NCBI RefSeq assembly: GCF_001315015.1
Contig: NZ_CP012918.1
Location: forward strand, 62,001-126,000
Length of the DNA stretch: 64,000 nt
Direction of reading: 5' to 3'
Source of the DNA: Azospirillum brasilense
Lineage (GTDB): Bacteria; Pseudomonadota; Alphaproteobacteria; Azospirillales; Azospirillaceae
The notes beneath the pieces are model-generated. The model searched no databases and was not told the origin of the DNA. It saw only the letters and a program-made list of their open reading frames with translations. Position 1 is the stretch's first letter; each line of letters begins with the position of its first letter. Positions 10,401 through 17,019 of this stretch are shown here, piece after piece. Made by a program: the position numbers and the translations under genes.

Positions 10401-11128
10401 TCGTCGCCCAGGGCGGCGCACAGCTTACCGGGGTCCACCCGGTCGAGTCGGCCCTCCGGCGTCTCCAGGGCCAGGTAGGGCCCCTGGCGGTCCACCTCGC
10501 CGTGCCCGGTGAGGTGAAGCACGTCCCAGCGGGCGGTCTGCCTCAGGCGCAGGCGCAGTCCATCCAGGCTGCCGCTTTCCTCGACCGCGAGATGGGCGCC
10601 CAGGCCGCGCGTGGCGTCGAGGAAGGCGATCTCCTCCTGTTCGTAATCGAGGGCGTCCTGCCCCTCGACCTCGGCCGCCATGAACAGCGCGGCGATGTCG
10701 CCGTGGACGGGGGGCTCGGCCGCACCCGCCTCGCCCAGTCGCCGGGCGACCAGGAAGAGGCGCACCGCATCCTCCGCCAGCAGGAAGCCGCCGGGGGCCA
10801 GCACCTCCCACGGAACGTCGAGGAGGGCAGCTTCGCGCTCATCCGGCCGGTCGGGGGCGAGGATGTCCAGCACGACCGGTCCATTGCCGTTCCTCAGGCA
10901 CCCGTCCAGCCAGCCATTCCCCTGGTTCAGGAAATCGGCGATGGCCCGGCCGATGGCCGGCAGGCGCTCCGTCATCCGCGCCCGAACCGCCTCGTCGTAA
11001 GACTTGGCCCACCCCTTCAGGAGACCGATGCCTGCCGGTCCAAGAGGTTTAAGGACCGTGCCACCTCCGGCGGAAGCGTTTGTGCAAAGAAGATCGTCGC
11101 CGCGAAGCGCAATGCGCAAGTGTGTCAC
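7460..11128 (-). CDS. CHAT protease - STAND-type NTPase - TPR protein (candidate defence effector)
   Basis: A 1222-residue multidomain protein. Residues about 1-350 form a CHAT (caspase-like) domain with the His-Cys dyad at H209 (LHLTGHG) and C255 (FLSACRTAEQ). Residues about 380-560 form a P-loop NTPase of the STAND/NB-ARC type, with Walker A GMGNLGKSS at 408-416, Walker B LLLIVDDLE near 495-502 and an LLITSRYTF sensor motif near 545. A helical region follows, then five 41-residue TPR repeats (918-1122) and a C-terminal helix cap. The start is GTG at 11128, after GAGGGTC. Such architectures sense a trigger through the repeats, oligomerise through the NTPase and activate the protease. In bacteria they are linked to abortive anti-phage defence. 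Function here is inferred from domains and from its place as transposon cargo. Confidence 0.85.
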   Translation of the reverse strand: MTHLRIALRGDDLLCTNASAGGGTVLKPLGPAGIGLLKGWAKSYDEAVRARMTERLPAIGRAIADFLNQGNGWLDGCLRNGNGPVVLDILAPDRPDEREAALLDVPWEVLAPGGFLLAEDAVRLFLVARRLGEAGAAEPPVHGDIAALFMAAEVEGQDALDYEQEEIAFLDATRGLGAHLAVEESGSLDGLRLRLRQTARWDVLHLTGHGEVDRQGPYLALETPEGRLDRVDPGKLCAALGDDARRPHLVFLSACRTAEQADGGAGSFVQALIQAGVPNALGWDGSVHDLEATRFAALFYGELAGGRSVAHAAAAARLGVLQDHRADPQRGAHWHLARVWLGPRGGGALCDPALPTRPFRERRDKAYLDKARERVPVATPEQFVGRRRPIQAALRAWAEGKAGVLVQGMGNLGKSSLAERIASRLDTHRVAVVFERYDAHAVLLALVDALPEGEQKPTLAAHEQDVLRDPAALKLVLQGLLKGPFSGHAGTRPLLLIVDDLERRLAEPKPDEPATPFRTPEDAAVMASVVGAFRDAGRATKSRLLITSRYTFALTDARGTDLAASLAVVGLPPMQAAERAKQMRAAARLRGKERAAGDDPDLDRLEGRIKAVAGGNPGLQEILTRPLLELADRAAGVAAAERAVAAVQGYLDSGAVPAEESTAHEFFRRLSLEAFRAMLTPTEARQLAAATLFELPVPRAVLEAAGRAAGIAAPEPAVDRLQGLGLLDRYGGAGMDSAVNPLARPLAAALSEADRAHLAAAVVGPLHAAWTDEDGDLPVHPRAVELARLALLAGGPPEILNAAALMGGLFLFHRAHMTEAAWQLVSQALDLLDRAGAAPDLHLLRLGVQCAERLGQGGDQDALLARAVSLSGTDPRADAMVLSDQASRLIQVGRIGEAEVLLRDAVQRFEALDDVYSRAVTLSQIADILEGRGETKEALRIRREEELPVFERLGDMRARAVTLGRIADILTTRGETDEALRIRREEQLPVYERLGEVHAQAVTLGRIADILTTRGETDEALRIRREKELPVYEQLSDVHSRAVTLGQIAEILANRGETEEALRILREEVVPITDRMDDVKGRAVTLGKIANILARRGEFDEALRIHLEERLPVAQRMQDIDSLAHIRFSCAEIRLRGRLEKREVETIIEELTESFALFDQLERVDAIGAVGALFGQVLAMAGRTDEALRVLDEAAAAFAKIQHDQGVEHVRAIQAAIRKAKS
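7763..8377 (-). repeat. Five tandem 123-bp units encoding 41-residue TPR repeats
   Basis: Each unit encodes RAVTLGRIADIL followed by a GETDEALRIRRE-type helix. The spacing is exactly 123 bp (for example ATGCGCAGGGCTT at 8061 and again at 8184). Neighbouring units share runs of more than 60 identical bases, far closer than normal TPR divergence. This points to recent duplication or gene conversion. Confidence 0.85.
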
Positions 11129-11240
11129 GACCCTCTGTCCTCATTACGGGAATTTCCATCAAGGAATGTAACTTAATAGATTTTTCTCAGGCAGAGAACA
11201 TCTTTTGAGGGAAGCCTGCCGGCAGCCCAGTCCGCCACCG

Positions 11241-12185
11241 TTAGCGTTCCGAATCCGGTGCGCCGTCGAGCAGCCCGGCGTCCCGCGCTTGGTCGAGGAG
11301 GGCCTTGACGCTCGACGGCGCCCAGGTTTTGGCCCCGGTCGCGGTGAGCACGCCCTGACGCTCCAGTTGCCGGCCGATCCGGGCCAGCGTGGGCTTTTGT
11401 CCGGCCTCGGCGGCGTTGTGGATGGTTGCGACCAGCTCCACCAGACGCCTGGCCCGCGCCGCCGCCTTCGGGGAGCGCCGGGGTGCGGCCTTCAGCAACT
11501 CGGGTTCGGCCAAGCCGTCGGCGACCAGCCGGCGGACGGCGCGGATCAGCGCGTCCCGCGTCCAGGGCGCCGGGTTGTCGCCCGGGCGTTTCTTCAGGGC
11601 GCCGTTGAGGACGTCGACCACACGGTCCCAGGGCTGGTGCGGCCGAAGGCGGCGGACGATGGGCAGGAACTCGCCGGCGCCCCCGGCGACCCGCTCGCTC
11701 CGGCGGTCGTCACGGGCGCGGGCAACGCGACGACGGGCCAGAGGGTCCCCGGAAACCAAACCGGGGTTGCCGGGACGCTTGCCGACGGCCTTTGCGGCGC
11801 GCACCCCGGCCTTGGTCCGCTCCCGGATCAGCGAGCGCTCGAACTCCGCCACGGCGCCAAGGATCTGAAGGGTGAACTTGCCCTGTGGGCTTCCGGTGTC
11901 GATGGGATCGCCCAACGATTTGAAGGCCGCGCCCTTGCGGTCCAGAGCGTCGATGACGTCGAGCAGGTGGGCGAGCGAGCGGGCCAGGCGGTCAATGCGC
12001 ACGACGACCAGGGTGTCACCCTTCCTCACCCGGGTCAGCACGGCCTTGAGCTGGGGGCGCTCCCGGTCGGCACCGGACGCATTCTCGCGGAAGATCTCGC
12101 CGCAGCCGTATTTCTTGAGGTCGAGGATTTGCGCCTCGGTTGACTGGTCGTCCGTGGAAACTCGCGCGTATCCAATGAGCGCCAT
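11241..12185 (-). CDS. Serine recombinase (resolvase/invertase family) of transposon 1
   Basis: A 314-residue serine recombinase. The N-terminal catalytic domain has the nucleophile Ser in IGYARVSTDDQ, Arg-rich active-site motifs (VVRIDRLARSLAHLLDV) and the GSPQGKFTLQ-type helix E region (residues 1-140). The rest is an extended C-terminal part of about 170 residues with several helix-turn-helix-like stretches (LARIGRQLERQGVLTATGAK), longer than the roughly 45-residue tail of Tn3 resolvases. It would resolve transposition cointegrates at a res site. It shares its whole architecture with the recombinase of transposon 2 (49518-50429). The ATG at 12185 is followed by the expected N-terminus. Confidence 0.9.
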   Translation of the reverse strand: MALIGYARVSTDDQSTEAQILDLKKYGCGEIFRENASGADRERPQLKAVLTRVRKGDTLVVVRIDRLARSLAHLLDVIDALDRKGAAFKSLGDPIDTGSPQGKFTLQILGAVAEFERSLIRERTKAGVRAAKAVGKRPGNPGLVSGDPLARRRVARARDDRRSERVAGGAGEFLPIVRRLRPHQPWDRVVDVLNGALKKRPGDNPAPWTRDALIRAVRRLVADGLAEPELLKAAPRRSPKAAARARRLVELVATIHNAAEAGQKPTLARIGRQLERQGVLTATGAKTWAPSSVKALLDQARDAGLLDGAPDSER

Positions 12186-12289
12186 GCTGGGTTCCTTCCG
12201 CTTGCCGACCGGAGTATCGCAAGGCCGGGAGGAATTTCAAGCGTTGCGCAGGTCAGCAATCATCCGGTTGAAAGCCAACGGAAAGAATT

Positions 12290-12476
12290 TGGCGCGAGTT
12301 TACGATGGGCAAGCGTCATCCCACCGTCTCCTGCGAGACCGTGCCCGGGAAGAGCTTTCTCAAGGTTTCCTGAAAAACTGAACCCCGTGGGAAATGGGGA
12401 ATATCGACCGTTCTCAGCGTCTAGTGAGAGAACGGGAGTGTTTCCGACGCATTCTCAAGCTTTACTGAAATTGACA
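12290..12476 (-). repeat. Right end of transposon 1 with TTCTCA-type repeats
   Basis: TTCTCA motifs recur at roughly regular spacing toward the terminus: GAGCTTTCTCAAGG, GACCGTTCTCAGCG and GCATTCTCAAGC. GAGAACGG occurs once in inverted orientation. Two copies are followed by CTGAAA (TTTCCTGAAAAAC and TTTACTGAAATTG). The terminal ten bases are the inverse of the left end. These are probably transposase binding sites. Confidence 0.6.
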
Positions 12477-12526
12477 GCCGAGTCCAGTGATCCCGGAAGC
12501 CCGACACTAGCCGAAGCGGCGGCCAC
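12477..12526 (-). pseudogene. Start of the integrase gene, cut off by transposon 1
   Basis: Reading leftward from GTG at 12526, the sequence encodes M/V-AAASASVGLPGSLDS. If the two transposon-1 flanks are joined directly, this continues in frame into PHDTPDDPIPRLF of the integrase part at 2503. An AGGGAG ribosome binding site lies eight bases upstream of the GTG. This supplies the start codon that the 3' part lacks. The exact junction is uncertain because the flanks show no clean target duplication. Confidence 0.6.
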
Positions 12527-12538
12527 CGGCAAGGCTCC

Positions 12539-12580
12539 CTGATAAACACCCGATAGCTCTTTTTATCGGTGGTTTATCAG
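12539..12580. promoter_or_regulatory. Imperfect palindromic operator between integrase (-) and the RHE_PE00001 gene (+)
   Basis: CTGATAAACACCCGATA is followed after a short spacer by TATCGGTGGTTTATCAG, its near-exact inverse. A further CTGATAAAG half-site lies at 12679-12687. The dyad ends at the integrase Shine-Dalgarno and lies about 210 bases before the divergent gene. A repressor operator, or a promoter-overlapping hairpin, is likely. A bidirectional terminator is the main alternative. Confidence 0.55.
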
Positions 12581-12600
12581 GACCGGCCAGCCCGCGAACT

Positions 12601-12672
12601 CCGACGGAGAGAAACCAAAGGCCTCTCAGCTTCGCTCTTGCTCTCCAACCTTCTGGTTTCTATCGTCTCTCA
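12601..12672. repeat. Second inverted repeat in the divergent intergenic region
   Basis: AGAAACCAAAGG near 12611 and CCTTCTGGTTTCT near 12650 form a stem with one bulge. The flanking GAGAG and CTCTC extend it. It may be a regulatory hairpin or a second operator; no gene fits in this interval. Confidence 0.35.
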
Positions 12673-12792
12673 GCGCCCCTGATAAAGACACACTGTCCCC
12701 CATCCGCCCGGATCACCGATGCCGCGCCTCCTCCCCCGCCCCGCCACCGCCGCCCGCCGGGACCCGCCGCGCCGTCCCTCCGGAGGAGGGCG

Positions 12793-13007
12793 GTGAGCCG
12801 GTGGCGCCCCGACGACGACGCCCTGCCGCCCCGCCGCGCCTGGGACGATGACGACGCCGAGGAGGACATGGACTGGCGGCCGCCGGTCGACGAGGAGTCG
12901 ACGCCCGCGCCGCTGAGCGGAGCAACGCCGCCGCTGGTCGCCCCGGTCGCCGCCGCCACGGCGGCGCTGGTCCGCCTCGACGAGCGCCTCGCCCGCTCGC
13001 CGCCCGC
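12793..13007 (+). pseudogene. RHE_PE00001-family protein, 5' part (split by transposon 2)
   Basis: The frame starts with GTG at 12793, seven bases after a GGAGGAGG-type ribosome binding site. It encodes an acidic leader and then LVAPVAAATAALVRLDERLA, the typical beginning of the RHE_PE00001/DUF1612 family of plasmid-borne proteins. The frame runs into the transposon-2 end at 13008 and stops at 13023 in foreign sequence. The last five bases before the element (CCCGC, 13003-13007) recur immediately after the element at 55124-55128. Joining 13007 to 55129 gives ARSPPALRAGWQARMVLED in one frame, continuing to the stop at 56023. The intact protein would have 369 residues. Confidence 0.88.
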
Positions 13008-13031
13008 TGTTGCTTTCTTCTGAAAATTTTC
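13003..13031 (+). repeat. Target duplication and left terminal inverted repeat of transposon 2
   Basis: CCCGC at 13003-13007 is the left target copy. The 24-bp terminal repeat occupies 13008-13031. AT-rich motifs follow (CTTTGAAAAATCTGAG, TTGTTTTCTCAACACC), which may be transposase subsites. Confidence 0.9.
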
Positions 13032-13118
13032 TTTGAAAAATCTGAGCGCCAAAGACATTGTTTTCTCAACACCAAAGCGACCCTCTCCCTCCGGAATCAA
13101 TGGTTTAATCAGAGTTTT

Positions 13119-13328
13119 TTAAGGAAAGTTTCTAATAGCAAACTCACGACCGACCTTCAGCCCCCACTGGCGCACCGTCTCGTGGCTGACGGTGATGCCG
13201 CGCGCCGCCAGCAGCTCCTCGACCATCCGCAGACTGAGCGGAAAGCGGAAGTACAGCCAATCCGCCGTCGCAATGATCTCGGCTGGATAGCGAAAGCTGG
13301 CGTAGCGGGGATCGGGACGTGTCGTCAT
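13119..13328 (-). pseudogene. IS6-family transposase fragment (N-terminal)
   Basis: Starting at ATG 13328, the frame encodes MTTRPDPRYASFRYPAEII and LSLRMVEELLAARGITVSHE, the typical N-terminal helix-turn-helix region of IS6-family (IS26-like) transposases. It breaks off after the QWGLKVGREFA motif, before any catalytic Asp, and runs into AT-rich sequence near the left end of transposon 2. Only about 65 of some 230 residues remain. The rest was presumably lost by deletion, so it is inactive. Confidence 0.8.
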
Positions 13329-13583
13329 GCCATCCCATACCCCGCCTCCGTCGACCCGGGCAACTGAGTGATCAACAAGTTGACAGTGCCTGCGCCAGTA
13401 CCTGTGGTTCGAACAGGCCGCTATGTCGCCCCATGAGGGTGACATGCTCAAAGTGCAGCCGATCCTCCGACGGCTCGTCGACGCCGCCTGCTACGCGCCG
13501 TAATCCCAATCACCCCGTACCGCTGCTGGATTTATGAACCGGCTCCTAGCCGAGACGGCAATTTTGTAATGCGCAAAGTCGAA
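13329..13583. other. Intergenic remnant region
   Basis: There is no convincing gene. The plus strand contains a short open stretch (EQAAMSPHEGDMLKVQPILR) ending at TAA near 13502 that I cannot assign. It may be part of the same IS debris. Confidence 0.4.
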
Positions 13584-13739
13584 CTATCGCAGAAGAGGAA
13601 CAACCATCGGTTTGTTCTCGAGAGAACGAACATCACTATTATAGCCAAAAATTAGATATCCAGCAATGGCTATCAATCCCACGGCAGCAGTGATCTTTAT
13701 TGCCAGGATGACGAGGCATTTGTATTGGGCTCTTTCCAT
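13584..13739 (-). CDS. Small single-pass membrane protein, unknown function
   Basis: Fifty-one residues from ATG 13739, with AGGA eight bases upstream. A short basic N-terminus (MERAQYKCLV) is followed by one long hydrophobic segment (ILAIKITAAVGLIAIAGYLI) and a polar tail. The predicted topology is an inner-membrane anchor with the tail outside. The local sequence is AT-richer than neighbouring genes. Longer versions starting at 13823 are possible but have a weaker ribosome site. I do not recognise a family, and it could be a chance frame. Confidence 0.4.
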   Translation of the reverse strand: MERAQYKCLVILAIKITAAVGLIAIAGYLIFGYNSDVRSLENKPMVVPLLR

Positions 13740-13867
13740 TGGCTTCCTGCGGCTGTGCATCATGTTCATTATCCTGAGAGAGCTGGATATTTTTTGCGAC
13801 GCGAGGAGCCCGAACGTTCTCAACTTTTCTTGATCTGCGAACGCCGAAGTCCGTTCGGTCCATGCCG

Positions 13868-14410
13868 TTAACGCCGACCACCCAACCTACCGCCACCCAA
13901 CCTACCGCCACCCACCCTGCCTCCACCAAAGCTGCCGCGATCAAACGAGCCGGTCCGGGCTCCTGCACCACTGCGATCCAGGCCACCGCCGGATCCTGCC
14001 GGGAAACGCGATGGCCCGGCCGCGGCAGGCGTCACGGAACGGAGCGTCCCATCGCGGACGCGGGTCTGCATGCTTGAAACCACCTGTTGTCGCTTCTCCG
14101 CATCCAAGCCGCTCCATGCTTGTTGCACGCGCGCACGCTCGTCGGTGCTGAGAGCGTTCCACCGGTCACGAATCTGCTGCTTCTCCTCGGGTGAGAGCGT
14201 ATCCCATTTCTGCTTGAGCGCGGCCTTCTGCTCGTCGGTCAACCCGGCGAGGAAGTCCACGTCACCCTCATCATAGTAGTAGACCCAATCGTCATCATAG
14301 AACGGGTAGCCCCAAGGGTCGTTCACATAAGCAACGCTCCCCGATCCGGCACAGCCGGCCAGGACGACGACCCCCAGTGCTCCCGCCAGAAACCCGCGTC
14401 GCGACCACAT
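13868..14410 (-). CDS. Secreted lipoprotein with DUF3106-like helical domain and Gly/Arg-rich tail
   Basis: The start at ATG 14410 (MWSRRGFLAGAL) is preferred because AGGGAG lies about eight bases upstream. The N-terminus is a lipoprotein signal with lipobox VLAGC. The central part carries repeated helices of the form LTDEQKAALKQKWDTLSPEEK, RDRWNALSTDERARVQQAW and GLDAEKRQQVV, resembling DUF3106-type periplasmic proteins. The tail is Gly-Arg rich (GGGRVGGGRLGGGRLGGRR) and low-complexity. It would be anchored in the outer or inner membrane facing the periplasm. Its role is unknown. It lies downstream of adhP in the same direction but 100 bases away, so operon membership is uncertain. Confidence 0.7.
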   Translation of the reverse strand: MWSRRGFLAGALGVVVLAGCAGSGSVAYVNDPWGYPFYDDDWVYYYDEGDVDFLAGLTDEQKAALKQKWDTLSPEEKQQIRDRWNALSTDERARVQQAWSGLDAEKRQQVVSSMQTRVRDGTLRSVTPAAAGPSRFPAGSGGGLDRSGAGARTGSFDRGSFGGGRVGGGRLGGGRLGGRR

Positions 14411-14510
14411 GCCGATCGCTCCCTTGTTTGCAGGTTGAAACAACGTAAGTCTTGGTCGAAATCACGGGCGTGCTGCCGATCGCATGGATTGGCTGTCATT
14501 TGGTGATTTT

Positions 14511-15533
14511 TTACATCCGCATGACCACCCGCCCGTCAATCTCGTTGTTGCGCATCCGGCTGAACACGTCGTTGATGTTGTCCAAGTGCTCGACCGAATA
14601 GTGAACCTTCACCTTGCCGTCGCCGGCGAACTGGAGGCATTCGGCGAGGTCCAACCGTGTACCGACGATCGATCCGCGGATCGTCTTCCGCATCAGAACC
14701 GTGCTGAAGATGTCCAGTTCGAACGATCCGGGCGGCAGGCCGACGAGGGCCATGGTGCCGCGCTTGGCGAGCATGCCGAGAGCCTGGTTGAAGGCATGTC
14801 GGGACACGGCGGTGACGAGCACGCCCTGGGCGCCACCGCACAAAGCCTTGACCTCGGCGACCGGATCGGTCGTCTTCGCGTTGATCGCGGCGTCCGCGCC
14901 CATGGCACGGGCGAGCGCCAGCTTTTCGTCGGAAATGTCGACGGCGATCACGTCGAGCCCCATGGCCTTCGCGTACTGCACGGCGATGTGGCCGAGCCCG
15001 CCGATGCCGGAGATCACAACCGTGTCGCCGGGCTTGGTGTCGGTTTCCTTCAGGCCCTTGTAAACGGTTACGCCGGCGCACAGGATCGGGGCGGCCATTT
15101 CCCAGTCAAGCCTGTCCGGCAGGTGCCCGACATAGTTGGGGTCCGCGAGCGTGTACTCCGCGAAGCCGCCGTTGACGGAATAGCCGGTGTTCTGCTGCAG
15201 GTCGCACAAGGTTTCCCAACCGGCGAGACACTGCCGGCAGTGCCCGCAGGCCGTGTGCAGCCAGGGAACGCCGACCCGGTCGCCCTCCTTCACCGCGGTT
15301 ACGCCGGCGCCCACCGCGGCAACGGTGCCGACGCCCTCATGGCCTGGAATGAAGGGCGGGTTCGGCTTCACCGGCCAGTCGCCGTCGGCCGCGTGCAGGT
15401 CGGTGTGGCAGACACCCGAGGCTTCGATCTTGACCAGGATCTGGCCCGGACCGACCTCCGGCACCGGAACCTCTTCGATCGACAGCGGCATTTTGAATTG
15501 GCGGACCACAGCCGCTTTCATCATTTTTGCCAT
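14511..15533 (-). CDS. adhP: Zinc-dependent alcohol dehydrogenase, AdhP type
   Basis: NAD-dependent medium-chain dehydrogenase of 340 residues oxidising ethanol and other primary alcohols to aldehydes, or reducing aldehydes during fermentation. The catalytic zinc ligands are visible in GVCHTDLHAADGDWP and GHEGVG. The structural zinc site is CGHCRQCLAGWETLC. The Rossmann glycines are GIGGLGHIAVQYAKAMG. The start at ATG 15533 follows GAGAGGGAATC, and the longer open frame is a shadow of the promoter region. The length is usual for AdhP. A degenerate copy of its first codons lies at 27590-27664, so this gene or a close relative was once duplicated. Its role would fit microaerobic or fermentative metabolism with the arginine deiminase genes nearby. 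Confidence 0.93.
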   Translation of the reverse strand: MAKMMKAAVVRQFKMPLSIEEVPVPEVGPGQILVKIEASGVCHTDLHAADGDWPVKPNPPFIPGHEGVGTVAAVGAGVTAVKEGDRVGVPWLHTACGHCRQCLAGWETLCDLQQNTGYSVNGGFAEYTLADPNYVGHLPDRLDWEMAAPILCAGVTVYKGLKETDTKPGDTVVISGIGGLGHIAVQYAKAMGLDVIAVDISDEKLALARAMGADAAINAKTTDPVAEVKALCGGAQGVLVTAVSRHAFNQALGMLAKRGTMALVGLPPGSFELDIFSTVLMRKTIRGSIVGTRLDLAECLQFAGDGKVKVHYSVEHLDNINDVFSRMRNNEIDGRVVMRM

Positions 15534-15666
15534 GATTCCCTCTCTTGCCGTGGCTTTCATATGGATGTTGAGCGTATCCCGTATGGTGGCGACGCCGTTG
15601 CCGGACATTTCGGCGCTTTTCGGTTCAACGCTCCACGCTGGATCAGATTTTCCGCTCCTTCGAAGG

Positions 15667-16890
15667 TCAGAACGCCAGAACCGTGCGAAGCACAATGACG
15701 TGAGCCTTGTCATCCGGCGAGCCCGTGGCCGCGGTCTCGGGGCGATCGCTGTTGGCGAGCACATAGTCGTATTGGGCGTTCACGGTCAGGCCCGAAGCAA
15801 CGGTGTAACCGGCACCAACCTCGTAGACCTTCACCCGCCGGCTGCCCGGGTCGACCATGGAGCCGGGGTCGACGCCGTACTTGTAATTCGCACCCACGAC
15901 GATGGCTCCGGCGGTGTACTGAACACCCGCGGTCCAGTTGTACATATCATCCGCGAAGAAACCCGGACGCTTGTTCTGGCCCGATTTGCCGAAGCTGGTG
16001 TAACTGCCGCCGACGGCGAAGCCGGCATAACCGACTTGGGCACCAAGCTGCCAAGCGTTCAGGTCGCGGAAGGAGTCCGCGGCCACCGTGCTGTCCGAGG
16101 ACGTGCCCCAGAAATAGCCGGCACTGGCCTTGACGTCGAAGCCGAAGACGTTGCCGTCATAGTTCGCGCCAACCTCGACCAGATCGGTGAAGGAGTTGGT
16201 GACGCCCTGGTTGGCGATGGCGGAAGACGCTTTCGACCGGTTGACGTCCTGATTGAAGGAGTCGTTGCGCGGGGTGTAGCTGGCACCGAACTGCACGCCG
16301 GCAAAGCGCGGGGAGAAGTAGACGATCTTCGTTGCGTTGGCGTCCGGTGTCAGCGACGGCCACAGGATGCTGGCGGCGTTCACGGCTTCGGCAACCCCAC
16401 CGAGCACGTCGGCTCCCTGATACCGTCCATTCGCCGGGTTGATGGACTGTCCGGCCGTCGTCGGGCCGACCCAGTTCGTCACCTGATCGAGATCGATGAT
16501 GCTGGTCGGCAGATAGTCGCCCGGCGTCGAGATGAAGGTCTCATCGTTGAAGGAGTTGGACACGCCGAGGCGCACCTCGCCAAGCCTGCCCTGTGCGAAG
16601 ATGAAGGCACGGTCGGCGTTGACGCCGGTGTCGGAACCGGCGGCGCGGATGCGGATGCGCCCGCCATACTCCAGGCCGTTGTCCGCTTTGGCGACCGGCG
16701 TGATGTGCACGCGGAAGCGGTTGCGAAACTCGGTGGAACGCAGACCGGAGTCAAGGTCCTGATTGACGAAGCCGGCTTCGAAGAAGGCATCGCCACCGAT
16801 TTTTATCTCGTACTTGGCCTGGGCATTGGTTTCCCCGGCGCCCATTGCCAGTACAGCGGCAGCGCAGCCTGCCAGAAAACAGCGGTTCAT
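15667..16890 (-). CDS. Outer-membrane porin
   Basis: A 407-residue Gram-negative porin. The start at ATG 16890 has GGAGGGG upstream. A signal peptide (MNRCFLAGCAAAVLAMGAG, cleavage after NAQA) leads into alternating beta-strand sequence with AKYEIKIGGDAFFEAGFV, LEYGGRIRIRAAG and GEVRLGVSNSF. The C-terminus ends in Phe (VIVLRTVLAF), the outer-membrane assembly signal. It forms a trimeric channel for small solutes. Substrate preference cannot be told from sequence. It stands alone between adhP and nhaC, with its own upstream gap of about 130 bases. Confidence 0.9.
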   Translation of the reverse strand: MNRCFLAGCAAAVLAMGAGETNAQAKYEIKIGGDAFFEAGFVNQDLDSGLRSTEFRNRFRVHITPVAKADNGLEYGGRIRIRAAGSDTGVNADRAFIFAQGRLGEVRLGVSNSFNDETFISTPGDYLPTSIIDLDQVTNWVGPTTAGQSINPANGRYQGADVLGGVAEAVNAASILWPSLTPDANATKIVYFSPRFAGVQFGASYTPRNDSFNQDVNRSKASSAIANQGVTNSFTDLVEVGANYDGNVFGFDVKASAGYFWGTSSDSTVAADSFRDLNAWQLGAQVGYAGFAVGGSYTSFGKSGQNKRPGFFADDMYNWTAGVQYTAGAIVVGANYKYGVDPGSMVDPGSRRVKVYEVGAGYTVASGLTVNAQYDYVLANSDRPETAATGSPDDKAHVIVLRTVLAF

Positions 16891-17019
16891 GATTGTCCCC
16901 TCCATCCTGGCAGTGATCACTTCACGCGTTGAGCCAAAAGACGGAACCACTGCCAACCCGCGCCAAGCAGACGTGGCGACCACGACCGGGATCGGACGAC
17001 ACCATCATGCGAAGGCTCG

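Larger units (their letters stand above)
2505..12476. mobile_element. Transposon 1: TniABQ-type element carrying a CHAT-NTPase-TPR module
   Basis: The left terminus reads TGTCAATTTC from 2505. The right terminus is its exact 10-bp inverted match, GAAATTGACA, ending at 12476. TGTCA ends and a tniA gene reading inward from one end are typical of Tn5053/Tn402-like elements. The 9972-bp unit holds tniA, tniB and tniQ (left), a CHAT-NTPase-TPR gene with a small overlapping partner (middle), and a serine recombinase (right). The flanks carry the two parts of one integrase gene. The flanking pentamers GCGGC and GCCGA agree at only 3 of 5 bases, so a target duplication is absent or decayed. No Cas genes are present, so it is not a CRISPR-associated transposon. 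Confidence 0.85.
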
